Of a DNA stretch of 9,236 nt, positions 1-5,643 are shown one piece after another. Origin of the DNA: Microcoleaceae cyanobacterium UBA9251 (GTDB lineage: Bacteria > Cyanobacteriota > Cyanobacteriia > Cyanobacteriales > Microcoleaceae); NCBI GenBank assembly GCA_003542015.1, contig DPLL01000255.1:1-9236 (forward strand), read 5' to 3'. The position numbers and the translations under genes are program-made. The notes below the pieces were generated by a model, which worked only from the letters and a program-made list of their open reading frames with translations, was not told the origin of the DNA and did not search any database. Each line of letters begins with the position of its first letter. The first letter of the stretch is position 1.

Positions 1-37
1 CTTCGCAACGCTCAGAATGACAGAATGTGTAAGTCCT
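1..37. repeat. Partial AGGACTTA-ended repeat, right end only
   Basis: The window opens inside a repeat that ends in TAAGTCCT at 30-37. This is the same right terminus as the complete elements at 2921-3026 and 7301-7409. The preceding bases (CTTCGCAACGCTCAGAATGA) differ from the interior of those two copies. It may therefore be a different subfamily sharing only the terminus, and the left end lies outside the window. Confidence 0.45.
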
Positions 38-93
38 GATTGTATTACTCCGTTCCGATACTTTTTTGCTAACGTTTGCTAACAAATACATAA

Positions 94-112
94 GTTGAGA
101 TCAGATCTCAAC
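94..112. promoter_or_regulatory. Perfect 19-bp palindrome, possible operator
   Basis: The sequence GTTGAGATCAGATCTCAAC has two perfect 9-bp arms around one central A. Just upstream, TTTGCTAAC occurs twice with a 10-bp period (65-73 and 75-83), about one helical turn. Such an arrangement can bind a dimeric regulator, but it lies about 500 bp from the next start codon and no cognate regulator is visible. It could also be a remnant of a repeat. Confidence 0.3.
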
Positions 113-473
113 CAAGGCGTATCAACCAATGCCCGAAGGAAAATCCCACGAGCACTTGTACTATGAGGCGACTGCTTGGTTTTCGCGATCGGACTCTTAG
201 CCAATCCGACTATTTGCTTTGATAATGTAGAGGCAACTTATTTATATAGAGGTTGCTTACTACCAAGGTTTTTCACCGTTCATCCGATCGGCTAAATTCA
301 TTTTACATGGTACAAAGACATCTACCAAATGTAAGCGATTGTTGGCAAATATTAGAAAAAGTCCTACAGTTAATCAACCTTCAGACAAGAAAGATCAGCT
401 AAAAATTCCCCCCTCCCCATTTCTCCCCGACTCCCCCAAGTCAAAAACCGACACCATAGCACATAATATGGAC

Positions 474-574
474 AGGACTTGCGCCGTCGCCCCGTGTTTC
501 TAAACCCAAAAGCCTGATTACAGCAGTTTAACCTCGCGGTCAACCCGGTTTACTCATTAGCTGCGCGTAAGTCT
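474..574. repeat. Degenerate AGGACTTA-ended inverted-repeat element
   Basis: The left end AGGACTTGCGC (474-484) and the right end CGCGTAAGTCT (564-574) are imperfect inverted repeats resembling the termini of the complete elements further on. An AACCCGGTTT core at 542-551 matches the right-arm core of those elements, but the left arm is not recognisable. Length (about 101 bp) fits the family (106 and 109 bp). It lies 34 bp upstream of the kinase start and is probably a decayed copy. Confidence 0.4.
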
Positions 575-608
575 AGCATGGATATTTAGTCCCATTTCTA
601 CTCTGGTT

Positions 609-2366
609 GTGCCTCACCCCCATTCAAAAGCCGTCCACTGCATCAATCCAGATTGCCCAAAGCCTTACCCTCAGACTTGGGGCAACAATTTTTGTCAGAG
701 TTGCGGGGGGCCACTGCGACTGAAAAATCGCTATGTGCCACTAGAAGGTTTGGGCACAGGCGGTTTTGCAGCTATCTACACTGTTTGGGATACAGAATCT
801 CAAACCGAGCGCGTCCTCAAAGTATTGCTGGAAACTTCCCCGAAAGCGCTGAAACTGTTCGAGCAGGAAGCCTGGGTTTTAGCGATTTTGCGACATCCGG
901 GCGTCCCTAGAGTCGAGCCTGACGGTTATTTTCATGTGCAAATGCCAAATTTTGCTCTTAGCGAGGGAAGTGCTGCGGCGCGGCGGCTTCCTTGTTTGGT
1001 AATGGAAAAAATTCACGGCAAAACTTTAGAAGAAGTTCTGGATGAGCACCCCCAAGGTTGTCCGCAGGAATGGGTTTTGAGTTGGCTGAGTCAAGCTGTG
1101 GAAATTTTAGAGGAGTTGCACGGGCGCCAGATTATTCACCGCGATATTAAACCCTCAAATTTGATGCTGCGGGTGCCACAATCGCCACAACTTTTGCTGG
1201 CTAACGGTTTGGGTGGATGGGAATTGGTGACGATCGACTTTGGGGGAGTTAAACAAATTGGCGGTGTCGAACCGGTGGGGAAAGATTCTCCGAGTTCGAC
1301 ACGGTTGATTTCCCCTGGGTACAGCCCGCCGGAGCAAATTTTTGGGGGCGGTGTGGGGCCTGCTACGGATTTTTATGCTTTGGGGCGGACTTGTATTCAT
1401 TTGCTGACGGGGAAGTATCCAGCGGAAATTGAAGATCCGATGACGGGGGAGTTGCGGTGGCGTCACATTTCGCCGATCGCCCCGGCTTTTGCTAATTTGT
1501 TGGATGATATGGTGCGATCGGACGTGCAGCATCGTCCGGCGACGGCTGAGGATGTTCGCCAACGTCTAAGGAAGATTTCTGCCCGGAATCAGGGACAAAT
1601 TTCGTTAGCCCCAATCGGTCAAGCTATTTTAAAATTCTGCCGGGAAATATTGGTGGTGGGGGCACAAACAACTGTCAGCCTGACTACTTTTGTGTTTGGG
1701 GCGATCGCCCAAATTGTGGTAGCTTCTCTGGATACGGGCTGGGAAATGGTGCTCGGTGGGATTGGAGGAAGTGCGGGGGCGATCGGCGGTTTGGTTTTGG
1801 GCTATGCTTCGCCTATTGGCCCGGAAATTGCCAGTTTTTTGAATGAAGGTTTGCATCAATTAATTCCTAACATGACTTTCGCTGTGGGGCCGGAGGTGCT
1901 GCTGTTTGGATTTGCGGGGTTGGGAACTGCGATCGGTTTGACTGATGCGGGTGGTTTTCGCCAACAAAAACAGTATTGGCTATCTGGATTAATGGGAGTT
2001 CAAGGCTATTTATTAGCTGGTTTGTGTTGGTTGGAAGCAACAACTTCTAGTGACGTGCAGGGGATTATTTTGGGTGCTTTTGCGATCGCTTCTTTGACTG
2101 TCGGAATGGGTTTGCGGAGTCACCAATTGGTGCACGCTTTGGTGGTGGCTGTTTGTTCTACGGGAGTGTTTTTGTTTCTGAATGCTTTGAGCATTTTTCC
2201 TGGGAGTTTCTTGGAGAGTCTTACGTCGTCTTATGCTGTACTCGGTTGGCTGCAAGTTTGGGGGGCGATCGCCTTTTTTGGTTTGTTGGGAAGTGCGATC
2301 GGGCTTTGTTTGGGAGTTAGTCATTATTTAATTGTGCCTTTGTTGCGGTGGTTGGGTTGGAAGTAG
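609..2366 (+). CDS. Membrane-bound serine/threonine protein kinase with N-terminal four-cysteine motif
   Basis: A Hanks-type protein kinase of 585 residues, predicted to phosphorylate Ser/Thr on unknown substrates at the cytoplasmic face of the membrane. Residues 11-32 hold a CxxxxC...CxxC cluster (C11, C16, C29, C32) like a zinc ribbon; a cysteine motif at this position occurs in cyanobacterial SpkB-type kinases, where I recall a redox role. The kinase domain runs from about 42 to 325: glycine loop GLGTGG at 47-52, ATP lysine K71, helix-C glutamate E85 or E87, catalytic HRDIKPSN with D179 and N184, DFG at 210-212, PPE at 240-242, and D254. All key residues are present, so it should be active. 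Residues about 355-570 contain roughly seven hydrophobic segments with many glycines and no recognised domain. GTG is the first possible start after an in-frame TAG at 558, and the next ATG would delete the cysteine cluster and glycine loop. A secreted-protein gene follows 19 bp later. Confidence 0.93.
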   Translation: MPHPHSKAVHCINPDCPKPYPQTWGNNFCQSCGGPLRLKNRYVPLEGLGTGGFAAIYTVWDTESQTERVLKVLLETSPKALKLFEQEAWVLAILRHPGVPRVEPDGYFHVQMPNFALSEGSAAARRLPCLVMEKIHGKTLEEVLDEHPQGCPQEWVLSWLSQAVEILEELHGRQIIHRDIKPSNLMLRVPQSPQLLLANGLGGWELVTIDFGGVKQIGGVEPVGKDSPSSTRLISPGYSPPEQIFGGGVGPATDFYALGRTCIHLLTGKYPAEIEDPMTGELRWRHISPIAPAFANLLDDMVRSDVQHRPATAEDVRQRLRKISARNQGQISLAPIGQAILKFCREILVVGAQTTVSLTTFVFGAIAQIVVASLDTGWEMVLGGIGGSAGAIGGLVLGYASPIGPEIASFLNEGLHQLIPNMTFAVGPEVLLFGFAGLGTAIGLTDAGGFRQQKQYWLSGLMGVQGYLLAGLCWLEATTSSDVQGIILGAFAIASLTVGMGLRSHQLVHALVVAVCSTGVFLFLNALSIFPGSFLESLTSSYAVLGWLQVWGAIAFFGLLGSAIGLCLGVSHYLIVPLLRWLGWK

Positions 2367-2385
2367 GAATAAATATCAAATCACT

Positions 2386-2865
2386 ATGGGAATTAAGTCG
2401 GTGTCAATTAAACCCGTCTCCAGATTATCAATAATTTGTGCGATCGCGATCGCCCTTCTCCTAATCAGCCCCAATCTAGCCAAAGCCGAATCGCGAGAAC
2501 AAGCAGTCGATCGATTAACAGATTTCTTATTCTATAAGGTTAATCCTCAGTTAAACAATCGGAAACTGCAAGGCTGCGATCGCAACTACATAACTGAATG
2601 GCAGAAATTACGCACAGCAATAGATCCGCGAGTTAAGTCCGCCCAAGAAGTCTGCTATAGTCCTGAACCAGGAGAGACAGGATGGGAATTCACCACAATT
2701 AACGGCGAAACATACCAACAAACTTACGATCGCCTTGCAGATATAATTTTTTATAGTCGTCATCCTCAAACGACAGGACAGCAAATTCCTATAGGTGATG
2801 AAGCCAGCAGCAAGGAATGGTTAGCAATTCGACGCGAAATGTATATTTCCAATTGTGGAATATGA
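2386..2865 (+). CDS. Small secreted protein of unknown family with duplicated DR-FY-PQ-EW motif
   Basis: I do not recognise this family. The 159-residue product has a typical signal peptide: basic start, hydrophobic core about 14-29, and an AKA|ES cleavage site after residue 34. The mature part of about 125 residues is built of two related units, 39-82 and 112-153. Each has DRLxD, an FY pair, PQ, and then EWxxxR. The D-to-E spacing is 29 residues in both (D42-E71 and D115-E144). Cysteines C90 and C157 recur in the downstream paralogue and could form a disulphide outside the cytoplasm. The start is ATG at 2386. An upstream in-frame TTG (2332) overlaps the kinase end and would put 18 extra residues before the signal peptide. 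The gene begins 19 bp after the kinase, so co-transcription is likely. Confidence 0.8.
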   Translation: MGIKSVSIKPVSRLSIICAIAIALLLISPNLAKAESREQAVDRLTDFLFYKVNPQLNNRKLQGCDRNYITEWQKLRTAIDPRVKSAQEVCYSPEPGETGWEFTTINGETYQQTYDRLADIIFYSRHPQTTGQQIPIGDEASSKEWLAIRREMYISNCGI

Positions 2866-2906
2866 GACTCTATTTCACTTCAAATTCATTTACTTTATAG
2901 CTCACT

Positions 2907-3479
2907 ATGCTAATTAAATCAGGACTTACCCACTCCTACCAAAGAAACCGGGTTTTTTTTCCAAAAAGACGGGTTCTGGCCCGAATATTCGCTAAAAAAC
3001 CCGGTTTCTGGCTCCCCATAAGTCCTATACTGTCAATCAAGTCTGTGTTGAAGTTTTCAGCGGTTTGTGTTCTGGCTTTTGTCCTGGTTATCAGTGGTGC
3101 AAATCTAAACAATGCTATAGCGCGAGATTCTGAATCGCGAACTCAAGCCGTGGATAGATTTACGGATTGGTTTTTCTACAAAGTTAATCCTCAATTAGGC
3201 GATCGCAAATTGCGATCGGACGATTCTCCTGTCTACATCCGCGAATGGAATGCTATTCGTAGTACAGTCGATCGAGAAATGATTACTACACAAGGAGATT
3301 GCGTCGGTGATGCTTTCTGGGACTTCGATTATCGTTCTCATGGGCGATCGCTCGATCGGATTGCAGATACAATTTGGGCTATCCGCGATCCATCGGGTGA
3401 CAAAACTCGTGCGGATGTTTCTCAACAAGAATGGAAGAAGCTTCGACAATCAATATTTAGAGAGCATTTTTGTTATTAA
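2907..3479 (+). CDS. Secreted paralogue of the preceding gene, N-terminus extended by an inserted repeat
   Basis: A 190-residue paralogue of the gene just upstream. Residues 78-120 closely match the paralogue's first unit (AVDRFTDWFFYKVNPQL), and a second DR...EW unit spans 150-180. The pair C132/C189 corresponds to C90/C157 of the neighbour. The hydrophobic core is at about 50-66 with an AIA|RD cleavage site after residue 72. Residues 1-5 (MLIKS) match MGIKS of the paralogue, and residues 42 onward (LSIKSVLKF) match its residue 6 onward (VSIKPVSRL). The 36 residues between are encoded by a repeat element at 2921-3026 that keeps the frame open. The ATG context TCACTATG is shared with the paralogue, so 2907 is the ancestral start. 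A GTG (3045) or TTG (3048) just after the insertion could also initiate and would give a normal-length signal peptide. The function is unknown. Confidence 0.75.
   Translation: MLIKSGLTHSYQRNRVFFPKRRVLARIFAKKPGFWLPISPILSIKSVLKFSAVCVLAFVLVISGANLNNAIARDSESRTQAVDRFTDWFFYKVNPQLGDRKLRSDDSPVYIREWNAIRSTVDREMITTQGDCVGDAFWDFDYRSHGRSLDRIADTIWAIRDPSGDKTRADVSQQEWKKLRQSIFREHFCY
2921..3026. mobile_element. 106-bp inverted-repeat element (MITE-like) inside a coding sequence
   Basis: The termini AGGACTTA (2921-2928) and TAAGTCCT (3019-3026) are perfect inverted repeats. Inner arms AGAAACCGGGTTTTTT (2943-2958) and AAAAAACCCGGTTTCT (2994-3009) pair perfectly over 16 bp. A degenerate third arm (AAAAAGACGGGTTCTGGC, about 2964-2981) suggests internal duplication. 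It encodes no protein of its own, so if mobile it would need a transposase supplied in trans. No clear target-site duplication can be seen. The element lies in frame within the secreted-protein gene at 2907-3479. Confidence 0.75.
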
Positions 3480-3496
3480 TTTGCAAGAATTGAAAC

Positions 3497-3532
3497 CAGA
3501 GATTTAACAATAAATAACAACAGGAATCTCTG
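3497..3532. terminator. Weak hairpin after the secreted-protein pair
   Basis: CAGAGATT (3497-3504) and AATCTCTG (3525-3532) are perfect 8-bp inverted repeats separated by a 20-base A/T-rich loop. The stem is short and is followed by ACAAAA rather than a T-tract, so it is not a classical intrinsic terminator. Its position 17 bp after the stop codon makes a 3'-end role possible. Confidence 0.25.
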
Positions 3533-3562
3533 TTACAAAAAATGTTAAAATTTTGCTATCAT
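3533..3562 (+). promoter_or_regulatory. Candidate sigma-70-type promoter for panB
   Basis: TTACAA (3533-3538) and TATCAT (3557-3562) are separated by 18 bp. The -10 hexamer is preceded by TG one base upstream (TGCTATCAT), an extended -10 form. It lies 39 bp upstream of the panB ATG in otherwise AT-rich DNA. The call rests only on consensus resemblance. Confidence 0.4.
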
Positions 3563-3601
3563 CAGTAATACCCAGAAATAATATTATATTTTTGCACTAA
3601 A

Positions 3602-4381
3602 ATGTCAGTCACTACTCATCAATTAATTCAGTGGAAACAACAAGGGCGGTCAATTGTCGCACTGACGGGCTATGATTATGCGATCGCCCAACTCATAGAT
3701 CAAGCAGGCGTAGATCTAATCCTCGTCGGCGATTCCCTCGCCATGCCTATATTAGGCTACGAAACAACCCTGCCGCTAACTCTCGATGAAATGCTGCACC
3801 ACGCAAAAGCTGTGCGTCGCGGTGTTAAACAAGCATTAATTGTGGTGGATTTGCCATTCTTAACTTATCAAGAAAGTGTCCAGCAAGCCATGCACTCAGC
3901 GGGGAGAGTTTTGAAAGAAACAGGTGCTCAAGCTGTCAAATTAGAAGGCGGATATCCAGCAATGGCTGCAACTATTTCGCAACTGACATCAGCGGGAATT
4001 CCGGTGATGGGCCATGTGGGTTTAACGCCGCAGTCGGTACACCAACTCGGTTACAAAAAACAAGGAAAAACTGTCGAAGCGGGAGAGAGGATTTTGCAAG
4101 AGTCGATCGCACTTCAAGAAGCCGGTGCCTTTGCTGTAGTATTAGAACACATCCCCGCAGACTTAGCCGATCGCATCACTCAAAAGTTAACTATTCCCAC
4201 CATTGGTATCGGCGCAGGGCCATACTGCGACGGTCAAGTTTTAGTTACTTCCGATTTGTTGGGACTTTCCGAAAAACAGCCGCCTTTTGCTAAAGCTTAT
4301 GCCAATTTGCGAGAAACGATTACCCAAGCTGTCAAAGATTATTCCCTCGAAGTTAGAGAAGGAAAATTTCCCAATTTGTGA
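3602..4381 (+). CDS. panB: 3-methyl-2-oxobutanoate hydroxymethyltransferase (ketopantoate hydroxymethyltransferase)
   Basis: PanB transfers a hydroxymethyl group from 5,10-methylene-tetrahydrofolate to 2-oxoisovalerate, giving ketopantoate, the first committed step toward pantothenate and coenzyme A in the cytoplasm. The 259-residue product has normal family length (E. coli 264). Family blocks are clear: VGDSLAM with D44, VVDLPF with D83, VKLEGG with K113 and E115, VLEHIP with E182, and IGIGAG at 201-206. These match the E. coli metal ligands D45, D84 and E114, the substrate lysine K112 and catalytic E181. TGYDYA at 22-27 is also typical. The ATG at 3602 gives a start like other family members, and no good ribosome binding site is seen. 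It stands alone, with a candidate promoter upstream and a hairpin between it and the convergent tatA gene. Confidence 0.97.
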   Translation: MSVTTHQLIQWKQQGRSIVALTGYDYAIAQLIDQAGVDLILVGDSLAMPILGYETTLPLTLDEMLHHAKAVRRGVKQALIVVDLPFLTYQESVQQAMHSAGRVLKETGAQAVKLEGGYPAMAATISQLTSAGIPVMGHVGLTPQSVHQLGYKKQGKTVEAGERILQESIALQEAGAFAVVLEHIPADLADRITQKLTIPTIGIGAGPYCDGQVLVTSDLLGLSEKQPPFAKAYANLRETITQAVKDYSLEVREGKFPNL

Positions 4382-4408
4382 AGATTTTATAGCGATTTGC
4401 CTCCTGCG

Positions 4409-4465
4409 GGGGCGGGTTTACGAGATTGTGGGTTTTAGGCAATTATTGTCGGTGAAACCCGCCCC
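4409..4465. terminator. GC-rich hairpin repeat between convergent panB and tatA
   Basis: GGGGCGGGTTT (4409-4419) and AAACCCGCCCC (4455-4465) form an 11-bp perfect inverted repeat with a 35-base loop. It lies in the short gap between two convergent genes and could act as a bidirectional transcription end. No strong T-tract follows on either side. The GGGGCGGGTTTCACCGAC wording read on the minus strand looks like a dispersed cyanobacterial repeat, so it may equally be a repeat insertion. Confidence 0.4.
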
Positions 4466-4498
4466 TACAGTTGTTTGACTGAATCATTTCCAATTTAC

Positions 4499-4702
4499 CT
4501 AATCCTCATGTTTAACCTCTTCGTCCCGATTTTTCTGCTTCTCCTTCTCAACAGCTTCATCATCAGCCAAACCCACACCATCCTTGAAACTCCGCAAGGT
4601 TTTTCCCAAAGCATTTCCCAACTCAGGAATTTTCTTGGGGCCGAAAATTAGAATAGCGACTAGCGCAATAATGCCCAATTCGGGCAATCCCAGACCAAAC
4701 AT
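4499..4702 (-). CDS. tatA: Twin-arginine translocase subunit TatA/TatE
   Basis: TatA-type subunits assemble the pore-forming part of the Tat system, which moves folded proteins across the plasma and thylakoid membranes. The 67-residue product has a short N-terminal membrane helix (about 6-20), preceded by a polar E8 where E. coli TatA has Q8. The hinge F20-G21 is followed by PKKIPELG, an amphipathic helix (about 24-42) and a charged acidic tail. This order is diagnostic of the TatA/B family, and short length and hinge favour TatA/E over TatB. The start at 4702 is supported by AGGAG eight bases upstream in the minus-strand reading. A longer frame from a TTG at 4789 would add 29 residues before the membrane helix and is unlikely. 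The gene is divergent from pcyA (131 bp apart) and convergent with panB. Confidence 0.92.
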   Translation of the reverse strand: MFGLGLPELGIIALVAILIFGPKKIPELGNALGKTLRSFKDGVGLADDEAVEKEKQKNRDEEVKHED

Positions 4703-4833
4703 AGACTCATCTCCTGTAAAACTTACTCGATCGCACGTCGATCTACTGATATCCTTAAAAGTATCTACCTTTGTTCCTGTATCCTGCAACAGTTGAATAA
4801 AGTTTTGTTAAGCCGATCGCCCAATAAATCAGA

Positions 4834-5571
4834 ATGTTAGAAAAATCCCAGCCTTCTCTACGCGACCAACAACACTACCTCATCCGCGAACTAGCCGATC
4901 GGATGGAAGCAGTATGGCACCGTTACCTAGACCTAGAACCATACCACCTGCCCGCTGAGTTGGGATACGTAGAAGGGCGTTTGGAAGGAGAAAAACTGGT
5001 CATTGAAAACCGCTGCTATCAAACGCCCCAATTCCGCAAAATACATTTGGAACTCGCTAAGGTTGGGCCGATGCTTGACATTTTGCACTGCGTGATGTTT
5101 CCTAGGCCGAATTACGCACTGCCGATGTTTGGTACTGATATCGTAGCAGGTAAAGGCCAAATTAGCGCGGCGATCGCAGACCTTTCTCCCCTGAATGCCG
5201 ATCGAACTTTATCAGAAATCTACCGAACCAGACTAAAACCTCTGCCAGTTAACCAGTTTTCTTGTCTCCGCCAAATTCCCGACTGGGGCGATATCTTCTC
5301 GGAATTTTGCCTGTTTGTGCGGCCAGATTCCCAAGAAGAAGAAAGCCGATTTTTGGACATAGTTGAATCCTACGTGGAAATTCACTGCAAACAGGCAGTG
5401 GCATCAAAACCAGTCTCTGCCACTGAGGAGGAGAAAGTTCTGGCGGCTCAAGTTTACTACTGCACGCAGCAGCAACAAAACGACAAAACCCGCCGCGTAC
5501 TCGAAAAAGCTTTCGGTCAAGATTGGGCAGAACATTACATGACTGAGGTACTTTTTGATCTCCCTAAATAG
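4834..5571 (+). CDS. pcyA: Phycocyanobilin:ferredoxin oxidoreductase
   Basis: PcyA performs the four-electron, ferredoxin-dependent reduction of biliverdin IXalpha to phycocyanobilin, the chromophore of phycocyanin, allophycocyanin and cyanobacterial phytochromes. The 245-residue length matches the family (Synechocystis PcyA 248). The run ELGYVEGRLEGEKLVIENRC (about 42-61) and the following QTPQFRK-HLELAKVG, ILHCVMFPRPNYALPMFG and GQISAAIADLSP blocks are hallmark sequence. Catalytic residues are in place with a constant offset of three from Synechocystis numbering: H71 (H74), E73 (E76), H85 (H88) and D102 (D105). An active enzyme is expected. ATG 4834 gives the usual N-terminus. A good ribosome binding site is not seen. 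devB follows 72 bp downstream on the same strand, with no functional link known to me. Confidence 0.97.
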   Translation: MLEKSQPSLRDQQHYLIRELADRMEAVWHRYLDLEPYHLPAELGYVEGRLEGEKLVIENRCYQTPQFRKIHLELAKVGPMLDILHCVMFPRPNYALPMFGTDIVAGKGQISAAIADLSPLNADRTLSEIYRTRLKPLPVNQFSCLRQIPDWGDIFSEFCLFVRPDSQEEESRFLDIVESYVEIHCKQAVASKPVSATEEEKVLAAQVYYCTQQQQNDKTRRVLEKAFGQDWAEHYMTEVLFDLPK

Positions 5572-5643
5572 TTAAGATCTGTTTACAATACTGAAGGAGG
5601 CGAGGGCAAAAATTCGATCGGCAAATCAGCTACCTCATAGGTA

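Larger units (their letters stand above)
38..608. other. Non-coding region upstream of the kinase gene
   Basis: This stretch of about 570 bases has no convincing gene. It holds a 9-bp direct repeat (TTTGCTAAC at 65-73 and 75-83), a perfect palindrome at 94-112, an interrupted dyad at 303-334, a C-rich tract at about 404-438, a CATAAT hexamer at 462-467 without a good -35 partner, and a degenerate repeat element at 474-574. A 23-codon reading frame at 129-200 has no coding signature. Some of this may be the control region of the downstream kinase, but no promoter can be assigned with confidence. Confidence 0.6.

Noticed and set aside
129..200. A 23-codon open frame starting MPEGKSHEHLYY
   Set aside because: It has no ribosome binding site, no recognisable homology and a length expected by chance; there is no sign of a neighbouring continuation in another frame.
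1155..1562. Minus-strand open frame of 135 codons inside the kinase gene
   Set aside because: It lies wholly antisense to a well-supported kinase domain and its product has no recognisable motif; it is a shadow frame.
2964..2984. KRRVLARIF in the extended leader as a twin-arginine export signal
   Set aside because: The arginine pair lies almost 30 residues before the hydrophobic core, is coded by the inserted repeat, and is absent from the paralogue; an ordinary Sec-type signal explains both proteins.
4703..4789. Longer TatA product starting at a TTG
   Set aside because: It would add 29 polar residues before the membrane helix, while the ATG at 4702 has an AGGAG box at good spacing and gives the standard TatA N-terminus.
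5593..5600. GAAGGAGG as ribosome binding site for devB
   Set aside because: It is more than 40 bases upstream of the only possible start, ATG 5644, and an in-frame TAG at 5638-5640 excludes an earlier start.
5572..5643. NtcA-type box (GTA-N8-TAC) upstream of devB
   Set aside because: I looked for the motif because devBCA is NtcA-controlled in Anabaena, but no match with correct spacing is present in this gap.
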